A stretch of DNA of 64,000 nt from Acidobacteriota bacterium. GTDB taxonomy: Bacteria; Acidobacteriota; Blastocatellia; Chloracidobacteriales; JADJPF01. Location of the stretch: NCBI GenBank assembly GCA_016213785.1, contig JACQZQ010000003.1, positions 62,001 through 126,000 of the forward strand. Direction: 5' to 3'. A program made the position numbers and the translations under genes. The notes under the pieces were generated by a model. That model was not told the DNA's origin. It worked only from the letters and a program-made list of their open reading frames with translations, and made no database searches. Each line of letters opens with the position of its first letter. Position 1 is the stretch's first letter. Of the stretch, positions 25,453 to 34,860 are shown one piece after another.

Positions 25453-26580
25453 TTATTTCTTAAAAATTTTTCTCACAGTTTCTATTATATAATTAACTTC
25501 CTCATCTGTGAGTTTAGAATAAAGTGGTAAAGTAATAGTGCTACTACCAATTCTTTCTGCAACAGGAAAACTTCCAGGTAAAAAGCTGTACTCTTCTTTA
25601 TAAAACTTTAATAAGTGAATTGCTCGGTAATTTACTGCAACATTAATTCCTGCTGATTGGAGTTCAAACATTTTTTCATCTCGTACTTTAGGATCAACCC
25701 AAATAGTAAATAGATGACGAGCGCTTTTAGTATTAGGCAGTACTTTAGGGTAGCTTACTCCTGGTAAATCCATAAAAGCTTTTTCATAACGTTGACAAAT
25801 TTCTTCTCTACGAGATAAATATTCTTCAACCCTTGCAAGTTGTGGAATTAATAATGCTGCTTGAACATTACTTAAATTATATTTCCAGCCTAGTAATTCC
25901 ATATCCCAATGTTGATAACGACCATGATAGCGATCAGCAGCAGAACGACTCATTCCATGAAGTGAGAGTTTACGAAGTAATTCGTCTAAGTTTTTATCTC
26001 TAATACCGATTGCTCCGCCTTCACCACAAGTTATACTTTTAGTTGCATAAAAGCTAAAACAAGCAGCATCGCCAAGTTGACCAGGGCGATAGCCATCACG
26101 AACACTTTCTAGGGAGTGTGCCGCGTCTTCTATTATTTTAAGCTCATATTTATCAGCTATTTGCCTTAGTGCTTTCATATCGCACATATGCCCATAAAGA
26201 TGTACAGGTAAAATAGCTTTAGTTTTATCTGTAATAGCTTTTTCAGCTAAATTAACGTCTAAATTACCTGTTGTTGGTTCTACATCAACAAAAACAGGCT
26301 TTGCTCCTGCGTGTAAAATAGTGTTAGCTGTAGCAATAAAAGTAAGAGGAGTTGTTATAACTTCATCGCCTGGGCCAATGTTTAAGGCTAGTAGGGCTAA
26401 ATGTAGTGCAGCCGTACAACTCATTAACCCAATAGTTGAAGCAATACCTAAGTAACTTGCTAGGTTTTTTTCAAACTCATAAGTTAGTTCTCCAGTTGTA
26501 AGAAAAATTGAATCTAGTGCGCTTAACAGTTTTTCTTTTTCAGCCTTGCCAATATTATGACGATAAAACTCTATTTTCAT
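25453..26580 (-). CDS. DegT/DnrJ/EryC1/StrS (ArnB-like) sugar aminotransferase
   Basis: The 375-residue PLP enzyme transfers an amino group, usually from glutamate, to a keto group on a nucleotide-linked sugar. Family marks are GLMSCTAALHLAL, GDEVITTPLTFIATAN, FVDVEPTTGNLD, IEDAAHSLESV, the Schiff-base Lys in SFYATKSITCGEGGA, and the MELLGWKYNLSNVQAALLIPQL segment. It is close in length and layout to ArnB. Four bases separate it from the small EamA-type gene upstream and seven from the ArnC-like gene downstream, so it belongs to a tight cluster. Because no sugar dehydrogenase/decarboxylase (ArnA) is near, its keto-sugar substrate must be made elsewhere in the genome. Confidence 0.92.
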   Translation of the reverse strand: MKIEFYRHNIGKAEKEKLLSALDSIFLTTGELTYEFEKNLASYLGIASTIGLMSCTAALHLALLALNIGPGDEVITTPLTFIATANTILHAGAKPVFVDVEPTTGNLDVNLAEKAITDKTKAILPVHLYGHMCDMKALRQIADKYELKIIEDAAHSLESVRDGYRPGQLGDAACFSFYATKSITCGEGGAIGIRDKNLDELLRKLSLHGMSRSAADRYHGRYQHWDMELLGWKYNLSNVQAALLIPQLARVEEYLSRREEICQRYEKAFMDLPGVSYPKVLPNTKSARHLFTIWVDPKVRDEKMFELQSAGINVAVNYRAIHLLKFYKEEYSFLPGSFPVAERIGSSTITLPLYSKLTDEEVNYIIETVRKIFKK

Positions 26581-26584
26581 TCTT

Positions 26585-26950
26585 TTATTGTGACCTCGAA
26601 ATCAAATAAACTCCTAGGCAAATTGCTAAAATACCTAATATACGAGTTAAGTTTATTTGTTCTTGAAAAATAATTGCTGAGAAAATCATTACAAAAACAA
26701 AATTTAGGCTAGTAAAAGGATAAGCAAAACTTAGTTCTAAACGAGATACTGCAAAAATCCAAGAAAGTGATGCAACAAAGGCTAAAAAAAAGCCTCCAAT
26801 AATATAAAAATTTAGCATTGCTTTTACTAGAAATACTGTACCTTCTTGCAGTGTAGCGGGCATTTCGCCCAATGAGTTAGTAGCGTGTTTAAACATTAGC
26901 TGTCCAACAACTGTACATAAAATAGTAATAAAAATTGCTAAATAAGTCAT
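26585..26950 (-). CDS. Small four-helix EamA/SMR-type transporter (ArnE/ArnF-like flippase candidate)
   Basis: The 121-residue protein consists of four hydrophobic helices (about 1-20, 45-68, 73-95, 100-117) with GQLMFKHA near the start, SFAYPFTSLNFVFV in the third helix and GILAICLGVYLI in the fourth, the pattern of half-size EamA proteins. In the arn pathway ArnE and ArnF are such proteins and are thought to flip the lipid-linked aminosugar to the periplasmic side. Only one is present here, so it would act as a homodimer or with a partner elsewhere. It is the first gene of the cluster. Confidence 0.8.
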   Translation of the reverse strand: MTYLAIFITILCTVVGQLMFKHATNSLGEMPATLQEGTVFLVKAMLNFYIIGGFFLAFVASLSWIFAVSRLELSFAYPFTSLNFVFVMIFSAIIFQEQINLTRILGILAICLGVYLISRSQ

Positions 26951-27054
26951 AAATTTATTATTATAGATTTATTGGTTTAACCCTCTTAGAACTTGATTAA
27001 GGATTTTTGATAATATCTCAGGGATTTATTGCTGAGCAATTTTAAAGCGCACTT

Positions 27055-30000
27055 TTAACGCGGGTAAAATCCTGGAGCAAGCATTTCAGTTATTTGAGGA
27101 ATATTCTTAATTTTTTGACTAGACATCCAATATTCTGCAAGTCTTATAAGCTCTTTACCCTCATCACCATTAATTAATTGGCCTAGTCTATAATTAGTAG
27201 CGGCTTGATAAAGTGCCATGTCTATATCTTGAAAATTCTTTTTAGCCAGTTTAAGAAAATCGATTGCTTTATCTTTTTGATTTCTATTAAATGCTATAGC
27301 AGCAAGTAAAAGATAAGAAAAAGCATTTCCTGATGTAACTTTTTCTTTAAGTAATTTCCAAGCGTCTTGCTCGGCCATTTTTAATAAATTTTTAGGCTCT
27401 TTAGAGTTTTTAATACAAGCTAGAGCGCTTCTAGCACGAAGATGAAGCATTTCAACAACAGAGTTTTGTACTTCTAAAAGCAACCCTTTTTTCATTGGCG
27501 ACCATTGAGAATTAATTAAATTTAATGCATCTTCTGCTTTATTATCATAGATTTCTACTTGCGCTTGCCCAAGAAGTGCCCAATAATGCTGAAGGTGAAA
27601 ACCGGTTGCTGTCCATTTTGAAATTGCTATTTTAATTTGATTTCTTGCTTCTGTTGGATTATCTGCAATTAGTGGTGGCACATAGGAAAGAGCCGTTCCT
27701 AAGCCAGTAATAGCATATATATCACCTCTTTCTTCAGCTTGTTTAATAAGCCCAGGTAAGCGTTCACATAATCTATTTAATTCTCCTAGGTAAAGTAGAG
27801 CACGAGAAGAAAAAAAGTGAGAGCTATCAAGTTCCCAAGGCACTCCCTTACATTGTTGGCTTAAAACAACTACAGCTTGCTCTAGATTTTGATAAGCTCT
27901 TAGCCATTTGCCGCTTAAAAAATAAGCTATCCCACTCATCAAATAGAACATGCCATTAGTATGAGGGTTATTAATAGACAATATTATTTTTTTAGCTTTT
28001 TCTAAAAGCATTTCAGTGCGTTTTCTTGTTTTTGTTCCTCCTATGGATGAAAAACCCGCTTCTAAAATTATGGCTCTTGCAACTCTATAAGGTTCGCCTG
28101 TAGAAAGTGCTAAGAGCATATGTTTACACTGAAAATTTGCTCCTCGGATTGTATCAACTACTGCTAAACCTATGGCTGCCGACCAACAAGTATCAATCTT
28201 TAATAATTCTAAGCGAGGGATTTCGCTTTCTTTTCTTGGAGTAAATTCTAAACCTCTAAGCCTAATCTGCAAACGTTTTAGTAATAATGGAATTAAGGCA
28301 CGAAGCGGGCTACTAGCAAGTTTTAGGTTTACTGAACTAAGAACTTTACTTAATACTGATAACCCTTCATCAATTAAGCCACCAAATAAGAATTGTTCTG
28401 CTGCACGGCGTTTAAGTTCTAAAGCATCTTCTTTAGAAGAGTATTCTGCGGCTGCTAGAAAAGCTTTGGCTGCTTCTGTGCTACGACCTGCATTTACTAA
28501 AGCATTACCAAGCTTTATTTCTACTGAAGCGATTTGATAGGCTTGTTGCTGGCTAGTAAAAAGTCCTAATACTTGTTTATAGAGTTCTATTGCGTGGTCA
28601 AAAGCTAGGGCTTGTGCTGCTTGGTCGGCTCCTTTAAGAGCATACTCTGCTACTTTTTCTTTTTCTCCTGCTCCAGAAAAATGCATTGCTAAAGACTCAG
28701 GATCGGCTTGACCGCTTTGTTCTAACGCTATTGCAAGGCTGTTATGGAGTTCTTTACGTTGGGCACTTGTAAAATTTTTAAGTAGCGTTTCTCTAACACG
28801 ATCATGATAGATTTCTAGAAATTCAACTTGTTCTCTCTCTCTACGCCGAATCATATGATTAGAGCGTAAGAAAGCAAGCGCTGTTTGTTCATCGTTTTCT
28901 AAACTTGCTGCTTGTTTAGCAATACTACGAATTAAAGGCTGACCTGCTAAGGCAAGAATTTGTAATAACCGCTGAGCGCTCATAGGCAGTTGAGCCACAC
29001 GGGTTAAAATAACTTCTTCTAAGGTTAGGTCTGTAGAAATATCTGTAATATTACTAGAGTCAATTTGTGAGTACCGTATAAGCTCATCAATAAAAAAAGG
29101 GTTTCCTCCAGACTCTCTAACCATTTTTTCCATTTGCTCAGAAGAAATATTTTGTTGTGTCTCAGAAAGTGTAGAAATTAGTTCTGTTGCTTCTTCACTA
29201 GAAAGTTGTTCTACATAAATCTTCTTGAGATCAACATTATCAGAGTGTTGCAAGGAGAAAAGCTTTTTGAGTATTAAACTGCTTTCTTCTTCTTCACTAC
29301 GATAAGTAATAAGTAATGTTATTGCTAGTGGATTGGGTGGGCTAATTAATTCTGCAAGTAAAGCAATACTATCTAAATCACCCCATTGAAGATCGTCTAT
29401 AAATAAAACCAAGGGTTTTTGCCTTGCTAGTTGATTAAGTAATTCTCTTAGAGCAATAAAAGCTCTACGCCTAAGTTCTTGAAAATCAGGAAAATCCAGT
29501 ACAGGCCGTTCAATACTAGCAATTGCTGTTACTTGCATTAAAACAGGAAAAAGTCTTGCTATAAGTAAAATATCCTCAGGCAGTAAGCTTTGAATTTCTT
29601 TACTAGGTAAAGCTTTTAGGTATTGGCTAAGATTATCAACCACACTATCAAATGCTTTATATGGAACAGATTCTTGCTCATAGCAACGGCCAGATAAAAT
29701 TATAAGGTTTTTTTCTTTGTGTTTAATATTAGTTAAAAAATGGCGGACTAAAGCTGTTTTTCCCATTCCAGAATGCCCAAGAACATAGCAGATTACAGTC
29801 TTTCCTGTTTTAGCAATTTGAAAAGCTTCATAAAGCTGCTTTAAGTGAGAATCGCGCCCTACTAAAGCAGTTGGACTAGAGCCAAGTGTAATAACATTAT
29901 GGCCTTGGGTTTTAGGCTTTATTCCTAGTGATAAAAGGATTTCTCGGCTATTTGGACGATCTTGGATATTACGTTTTAGTAATTGATGGCATAAATCAAC

Positions 30001-30858
30001 TAAATCTTGTGGAAGGTCTTTAGTTAATCTATTTGGTATTGTAGGGTCATAACGTAGTTTTTCCCTTAGTACATTGCCAAATATGCTATCAAAAGGGAGT
30101 TCACCTGTTAAAGCTTCAAAGAGCATTACTCCAACGCTATACCAATCACTAGATTCTGACAAATTTTTACCAAGACATTGCTCAGGAGACATATAATCAG
30201 GTGTACCAAAAAACTCTTGCTGATTTTTACTCTCAGAGACTTGTGTTACTAAACCAAAATCTAATATAACTAAACGCTCTTCATTAGTGATTAATACATT
30301 AGATGGTTTTAAGTCACAATGTAGCTTTTCATTGTTATGTAAGGCATAAACACCTGAAACAAGTTGTTTTAATGCTGAGCGCAAGCGTTCTATATTAAGT
30401 AGTTCATTAGATAAACTAGTGGGTTTAGTTATAAATTTTGGTGGTGAATTATCTTCTTTTTCTAGGGTTTGGCGATTATCGCTTTTATTAGAAAAAGTAT
30501 TTGTTCCAATTTTTTCTGTACGAGGATTGTCTGAATTAGCATTTAATCCGCGAACATACTCAGAAAAACTTACTCCAGGAACTAATTCCATAGTAAAAAA
30601 CCACAGGTCTTTTTCTGATAAAAGCTCATAAAGAGTAACTAAATTAGGATGGGTGATATCAGCTAGAGAGCGGAATTCTTGCTTAAATCGGTAAATAGAG
30701 CTAGCTTCAGTTTTGTTTAAGAGTTTAAGCGCGACCTCTGAGAGTCGTTCTTGGTCATAAACTTGGTAGACAACACCAAAGCCGCCAACACCTAAACGGC
30801 GACGAACTAAAAAACGTTTTGTGCCAGTAAACTCTGTTCCTATGGGTGTGCTTTGCAT
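27055..30858 (-). CDS. Ser/Thr protein kinase fused to AAA ATPase and TPR-like repeats
   Basis: The 1267-residue regulator begins with a Hanks-type kinase (about 14-310): glycine loop GVGGFG, Lys45, catalytic loop HCDLKPSN (His-Cys-Asp in place of the usual His-Arg-Asp, which marks non-RD kinases not needing activation-loop phosphorylation), DFG at about 200 and GTPDYMSPEQ. A 50-residue hydrophilic insertion (about 103-150) interrupts it. A VGRDSHLKQL segment leads into an AAA_16-type ATPase with Walker A GHSGMGKT (361-368) and Walker B LVLFIDDLQWGD. The remaining half is TPR-like helical repeats. This PknK-like plan couples a signal, ATP switching and partner binding to phosphorylation. It stands alone, transcribed away from tRNA-Asn's region. 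Confidence 0.93.
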   Translation of the reverse strand: MQSTPIGTEFTGTKRFLVRRRLGVGGFGVVYQVYDQERLSEVALKLLNKTEASSIYRFKQEFRSLADITHPNLVTLYELLSEKDLWFFTMELVPGVSFSEYVRGLNANSDNPRTEKIGTNTFSNKSDNRQTLEKEDNSPPKFITKPTSLSNELLNIERLRSALKQLVSGVYALHNNEKLHCDLKPSNVLITNEERLVILDFGLVTQVSESKNQQEFFGTPDYMSPEQCLGKNLSESSDWYSVGVMLFEALTGELPFDSIFGNVLREKLRYDPTIPNRLTKDLPQDLVDLCHQLLKRNIQDRPNSREILLSLGIKPKTQGHNVITLGSSPTALVGRDSHLKQLYEAFQIAKTGKTVICYVLGHSGMGKTALVRHFLTNIKHKEKNLIILSGRCYEQESVPYKAFDSVVDNLSQYLKALPSKEIQSLLPEDILLIARLFPVLMQVTAIASIERPVLDFPDFQELRRRAFIALRELLNQLARQKPLVLFIDDLQWGDLDSIALLAELISPPNPLAITLLITYRSEEEESSLILKKLFSLQHSDNVDLKKIYVEQLSSEEATELISTLSETQQNISSEQMEKMVRESGGNPFFIDELIRYSQIDSSNITDISTDLTLEEVILTRVAQLPMSAQRLLQILALAGQPLIRSIAKQAASLENDEQTALAFLRSNHMIRRREREQVEFLEIYHDRVRETLLKNFTSAQRKELHNSLAIALEQSGQADPESLAMHFSGAGEKEKVAEYALKGADQAAQALAFDHAIELYKQVLGLFTSQQQAYQIASVEIKLGNALVNAGRSTEAAKAFLAAAEYSSKEDALELKRRAAEQFLFGGLIDEGLSVLSKVLSSVNLKLASSPLRALIPLLLKRLQIRLRGLEFTPRKESEIPRLELLKIDTCWSAAIGLAVVDTIRGANFQCKHMLLALSTGEPYRVARAIILEAGFSSIGGTKTRKRTEMLLEKAKKIILSINNPHTNGMFYLMSGIAYFLSGKWLRAYQNLEQAVVVLSQQCKGVPWELDSSHFFSSRALLYLGELNRLCERLPGLIKQAEERGDIYAITGLGTALSYVPPLIADNPTEARNQIKIAISKWTATGFHLQHYWALLGQAQVEIYDNKAEDALNLINSQWSPMKKGLLLEVQNSVVEMLHLRARSALACIKNSKEPKNLLKMAEQDAWKLLKEKVTSGNAFSYLLLAAIAFNRNQKDKAIDFLKLAKKNFQDIDMALYQAATNYRLGQLINGDEGKELIRLAEYWMSSQKIKNIPQITEMLAPGFYPR

Positions 30859-31087
30859 TTTTGGGATTAAAATTTAAGGTTTATTAAATTACATTGTCGC
30901 AGGTTTTAAGATTTATGATAAGAAAAAAATATTAGAAATAAAAAAATTTTGGGTAGTAAATTTTGATTTTTGTTTAATATAGTTTTAGGTGTTATTACTA
31001 GTGTTAGGTTTAGTTAAGGTTTAGATTTTAATGTAGTTGAGTAGAAAAAAGCCACTAAACATTAAGTTTAATGGCTTTATTCTTAAA

Positions 31088-31159
<72 letters not shown>

Positions 31160-31247
31160 ATATATAACTTTTGTGTTTTCCTCAAAAGGAAGCGCAATAA
31201 TAGCGGGTGTTTAGCCTTCTAGTCAACTTTTTTTCCCGGGTTTTAAA

Positions 31248-31436
31248 CTATTTTTTTCCACCTAGTTTATTCCATATTTGATCACGTTCTAGCTTTTTTA
31301 CTAACTCTAAGGATTCTAATAAGCGATCTTTGACTACTAACCAATCAGGGTAAGTGTTTGTGTCTAAAGCTATTTCTACTTCTACTAAAATATTATGCAT
31401 TTTATTATGGAGATTTTCTAAGTCTTTGTTTGACAT
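31248..31436 (-). CDS. Small acidic/basic coiled hypothetical protein (62 aa)
   Basis: A 62-codon frame predicted to be almost entirely helical, with heptad-like Leu/Val spacing (LENLHNKMHNILVEV, LLESLELVKKLE) and a PDWLVVKD turn in the middle. It has ordinary codon use for this genome but only a weak ribosome site. It lies between a terminator of the glycine decarboxylase operon and tRNA-Asn. Family and function unrecognised. Confidence 0.5.
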   Translation of the reverse strand: MSNKDLENLHNKMHNILVEVEIALDTNTYPDWLVVKDRLLESLELVKKLERDQIWNKLGGKK

Positions 31437-31458
31437 AAAGGTTTTTCTTATAGAAGGA

Positions 31459-31485
31459 AAAAGCCACCCTTAAAAGATGGCTTTT
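31459..31485 (-). terminator. Terminator of the glycine cleavage operon
   Basis: AAAAGCCA (31459-31466) pairs with TGGCTTTT (31478-31485); read on the minus strand the stem runs into five T. It lies 25 bases beyond the gcvPB stop, before the small hypothetical gene. Confidence 0.75.
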
Positions 31486-31509
31486 AAGTTATTTTATTAG
31501 TGTTAAAAA

Positions 31510-33024
31510 CTATTTTTCTTCTGATTTTGTAGCTTGCCAACGTAGAACTGGGTTGCGTGCTGCGGCTACTTCATCAAAACGACCTACTCTAGTTGTATGA
31601 GGCGCATGTTTTAGCATTTCTGGATTTTCTTGAGCTTCTTTATCAATAGACTTCATTGCATCAATGAATAAATCCATTTCCTCACGGCCTTCGCTTTCTG
31701 TTGGTTCAACCATAAGAGAACCTGGCACAATTAATGGAAATGACATTGTAGGAGGATGAAAACCATAATCTATCAACCTTTTAGCTATATCTCCATTAGT
31801 GATACCATATTTTTTCTGACGCTTATCAGAAAAAATAACTTCGTGCATTATTTTTCCTTCATAAGGAATTTCATAAATGTCACGTAAGTGATGAGCTATA
31901 TAGTTAGCATTTAATACTGCTGTTTCTGTATTCTCTCTTAAGCCCTCTGAGCCAAGAGTGAGCATATAACAGACAGCACGAAGTACTACGCCAAAATTAC
32001 CATAAAAAGCCCTAATACGGCCAATAGATTGAGGTCGGTTATAATCTAGTACAAATTTACCATCTTGTTTAATAACCATTGGAGAGGGTAGATAAGGAGC
32101 AAGTTCTTTAGTAACCGCTACTGGCCCAGCACCAGGCCCACCACCGCCATGAGGGGTAGACATAGTTTTATGAAGATTCATATGCATTACATCTACACCC
32201 ATATCTCCAGGACGGGCAACAGCGCAAAGAGCATTCATATTTGCCCCATCCATATAGACTAGACCGCCACGCTCGTGCATTAGCTTACAAATTTTCTCTA
32301 TATTTTCCTCAAATAAGCCTACAGTATTAGGATTAGTAAGCATTAAGGCAGCTACACTATCATCCATTCTTTTTTCTAATTCAGCTAAATCTGTAAGTCC
32401 TCGTTCATTGGAGCGGATACCTTCAACTGTATAGCCACAAATAGCAGCTGTAGCTGGGTTTGTACCATGTGCAGAATCAGGAATTAAAACCTTTTTACGT
32501 GCATCACCACGACAGGCAAGTAGTGCACGAATCATCATAATCCCAGTCATTTCCCCATGTGCGCCTGCCGCAGGTTGAAGGGTTACAGCAGCCATTCCAG
32601 TAATTTCTGCAAGTAGTTGTTCAGCTAAATAAATGACTTCTAAACACCCTTGAGCAGACTCTTCTGGAAGAAGTGGGTGTGCTGTAGCAAAACCTTCTAG
32701 CCGAGCAACCAATTCATTTATTTTAGGGTTATATTTCATTGTACAAGACCCTAAAGGAAACATTCCTGTGTCTGTACCATAGTTCCAGGTAGAAAGACGT
32801 GTAAAATGTCTAACTACATCTGGTTCAGCAAGTTCTGGCATATTTGCTAAATCATCAGTACGTAAATACTTAGAGTTAACTAGCTCGTTTACTTCTGTTG
32901 TTGGAACGTCTATTTTAGGTAGTTTATAGCCTACAGCACCAGACCTTGAGCGTTCAAAAATCAGAGATTCATTTTGGCTAATATGAGTTCGGACTTTCTT
33001 TATACGACTGTTATCGTTAGACAT
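31510..33024 (-). CDS. gcvPB: Glycine dehydrogenase (decarboxylating) subunit 2
   Basis: This is the C-terminal half of the two-subunit P-protein of the glycine cleavage system, which decarboxylates glycine and passes the aminomethyl group to lipoyl-GcvH. The 504-residue chain has KTELP-like N-terminal residues replaced by the usual IFERSRSGAVGYKLP, then MFPLGSCTMKYNPK, AAGAHGEMTGIM, IPDSAHGTNPATA, and the PLP-binding Lys in MHMNLHKTMSTPHGGGGPG. GRFDEVAAARNPVLRW at the end is typical. It follows gcvPA after 17 bases with its own ATG. Split gcvPA/gcvPB is usual in many anaerobes, Firmicutes, Acidobacteriota and relatives, whereas Proteobacteria mostly have one fused gcvP. Confidence 0.96.
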   Translation of the reverse strand: MSNDNSRIKKVRTHISQNESLIFERSRSGAVGYKLPKIDVPTTEVNELVNSKYLRTDDLANMPELAEPDVVRHFTRLSTWNYGTDTGMFPLGSCTMKYNPKINELVARLEGFATAHPLLPEESAQGCLEVIYLAEQLLAEITGMAAVTLQPAAGAHGEMTGIMMIRALLACRGDARKKVLIPDSAHGTNPATAAICGYTVEGIRSNERGLTDLAELEKRMDDSVAALMLTNPNTVGLFEENIEKICKLMHERGGLVYMDGANMNALCAVARPGDMGVDVMHMNLHKTMSTPHGGGGPGAGPVAVTKELAPYLPSPMVIKQDGKFVLDYNRPQSIGRIRAFYGNFGVVLRAVCYMLTLGSEGLRENTETAVLNANYIAHHLRDIYEIPYEGKIMHEVIFSDKRQKKYGITNGDIAKRLIDYGFHPPTMSFPLIVPGSLMVEPTESEGREEMDLFIDAMKSIDKEAQENPEMLKHAPHTTRVGRFDEVAAARNPVLRWQATKSEEK

Positions 33025-33041
33025 TTAATACTCCTGAACAT

Positions 33042-34373
33042 TTATTGCAGTAAAGCAACTAAAGCATCAATTTCTGCTCTGGTGTTTTGTTCTGTTACAC
33101 AAACTAGTAAGGCATTTGTCATATCAGGATAGTAATTAGATAGTGGCAAGCCTGCTACTATGTTATGAGAGGTTAGGCTTTTAACAATTTCTGCTGCTGG
33201 GCGAGGGGTTTTTACTACAAACTCATTAAATCTAGGGGCAGAAAATAAAAGGCTATAGCCTTCTAGAGAAGAAATTGCTTGGGCTGCATAAGCGGCTTTT
33301 TGTAGGTTTTGCAGGGCTACTTCTTGGAGTCCTCGTCTACCCATAGTTGATAGGTAGACAGTTGCCATAAGCATAAATAAGCCTTGGTTGGTACAAATAT
33401 TTGAGCTAGCTTTTTCTCTGCGAATATGTTGTTCACGTGTTGCAAGTGTGATAACAAAACCTCGGTTGCCATAAGTATCTTGGGCTTGACCTATTAATCT
33501 ACCGGGCATTTGGCGTTGATATTGAGCACGACTAGCAAAAATACCCAAATAAGGCCCACCATAACTAGGAGCTATTCCAAAGGCTTGACCTTCTGCTACA
33601 ACAATATCAGCACCACAATCTCCAGGGCTACGTAGTAGCCCCCATGAAATAGGTTCAGTAGTTACACTAATAAGTAGTGCTCCAGCCTTATGAGCTTTTT
33701 CTGCGGCTAGTTCTAGGTCTTCTATAGAGCCAAAGAAATTAGGTGATTGAATAATGACTGCGGTGGTTTGATCGTTTATATCAAGGCTATCTAAGGCTGT
33801 TTGGCCGCTAGTACCAAAAGCAATTGTTTCAAGTGTCATTCCTGTACTTTTTAGATAAGTCTCAAGTACTTGGCGATACTCAGGGTGAAGAGCTTGGGAA
33901 ATAGCTACTTTTTTACGGCGATTAATACGATTAGCCATTAATACAGCTTCGGCTAAAGCTGTTGAGCCATCGTACATTGAGGCATTTGCTACTTCCATTC
34001 CTGTTAAAAAGCAAATCATACTTTGAAATTCAAAGATTGCTTGAAGTGTGCCTTGAGCTATTTCTGGCTGGTAAGGTGTATAGGTTGTATAGAATTCAGA
34101 ACGAGAAATAAGAGTATCAATTATTACTGGGCGAAAATGGTTATAGACTCCTGCTCCCAAAAATGAAGTAGAAGAATTAGGGTCAATATTGCGTGCTGCT
34201 AGATTTTTGAAGAATTTTATCAGTTCAGACTCAGCATAAGCTGGAGGGAGATTAAGAGGTTTATCAAGTCGTAGATGTGCTGGGATACTGGTAAAAAAGT
34301 CTTCTATGGATTGCACGCCCATTTCCGCAAGCATTTTAGCTCGTTCCTCAGCGGAGTTTGGGATGTAACGCAT
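33042..34373 (-). CDS. gcvPA: Glycine dehydrogenase (decarboxylating) subunit 1
   Basis: This is the N-terminal half of the P-protein, partner of GcvPB in the alpha2beta2 enzyme. The 443 residues begin MRYIPNSAEERAKMLAEMG, then SFLGAGVYNHFRP, YTPYQPEIAQGTLQAIFEFQ, GMEVANASMYDGSTA and SSNICTNQGLF, all hallmarks of subunit 1. The ribosome site AAAGGT precedes the ATG. A 10-bp hairpin (34399-34423) occupies the 60-base gap from gcvH. Confidence 0.96.
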   Translation of the reverse strand: MRYIPNSAEERAKMLAEMGVQSIEDFFTSIPAHLRLDKPLNLPPAYAESELIKFFKNLAARNIDPNSSTSFLGAGVYNHFRPVIIDTLISRSEFYTTYTPYQPEIAQGTLQAIFEFQSMICFLTGMEVANASMYDGSTALAEAVLMANRINRRKKVAISQALHPEYRQVLETYLKSTGMTLETIAFGTSGQTALDSLDINDQTTAVIIQSPNFFGSIEDLELAAEKAHKAGALLISVTTEPISWGLLRSPGDCGADIVVAEGQAFGIAPSYGGPYLGIFASRAQYQRQMPGRLIGQAQDTYGNRGFVITLATREQHIRREKASSNICTNQGLFMLMATVYLSTMGRRGLQEVALQNLQKAAYAAQAISSLEGYSLLFSAPRFNEFVVKTPRPAAEIVKSLTSHNIVAGLPLSNYYPDMTNALLVCVTEQNTRAEIDALVALLQ

Positions 34374-34398
34374 GGATAGTACCTTTCTTTATTTTAAT

Positions 34399-34423
34399 GG
34401 GAACCAATTATTTATTGGTTCCC
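34399..34423. other. Operon-internal hairpin between gcvH and gcvPA
   Basis: Perfect 10-bp stem GGGAACCAAT (34399-34408) with ATTGGTTCCC (34414-34423), 5-base loop. No T-run follows on the minus strand, so it is not a standard terminator; it could set the relative level of gcvTH and gcvP messages by stabilising 3' ends or by partial attenuation. Confidence 0.55.
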
Positions 34424-34433
34424 AAGCAAAAGA

Positions 34434-34826
34434 TCAATTTCTATTTTCGCTTAGAAAATCTTCATATTCAGCGGCAGACATTAAAGCGTCTATTTCTGAA
34501 GGATTTTCTATTTTTAATGTTATCATCCAGCCCTCACCATAAGGGTCGTTATTGACATGTTCTGGAGAGTCATTTAAAGCCTCATTTACTTTTTCTATAG
34601 CCCCGGAAATGGGCATGAAAATTTCACTAACAGCTTTTACAGATTCAACAGAACCAAAAGAATCATTTTGTGCTAACTTTTCGCCTACCTTAGGTAATTC
34701 AACATATACAATGTCACCTAATTCGGCTTGAGCAAAGTGTGTTATTCCCACTGTTGCTGAAGTTCCATCAACACGCACCCACTCATGGTCTTTTGTATAA
34801 AGTAAATTATCTGGATAATCAGCCAT
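34434..34826 (-). CDS. gcvH: Glycine cleavage system H protein
   Basis: GcvH is the lipoyl carrier that shuttles the aminomethyl intermediate from the P-protein to GcvT and is then reoxidised by dihydrolipoamide dehydrogenase. The 130-residue product shows YTKDHEWVRVDG, GITHFAQAELGDIVYVELP and the lipoylation site GSVESVKAVSEIFMPISG, where the Lys of ESVKA carries lipoate. Length and start (GCGGAGG before the ATG) are normal. It follows gcvT by 34 bases. The L-protein gene is not in the window. Confidence 0.97.
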   Translation of the reverse strand: MADYPDNLLYTKDHEWVRVDGTSATVGITHFAQAELGDIVYVELPKVGEKLAQNDSFGSVESVKAVSEIFMPISGAIEKVNEALNDSPEHVNNDPYGEGWMITLKIENPSEIDALMSAAEYEDFLSENRN

Positions 34827-34860
34827 TATTTATGCCTCCGCTAGTAGTAATTTTATAATA

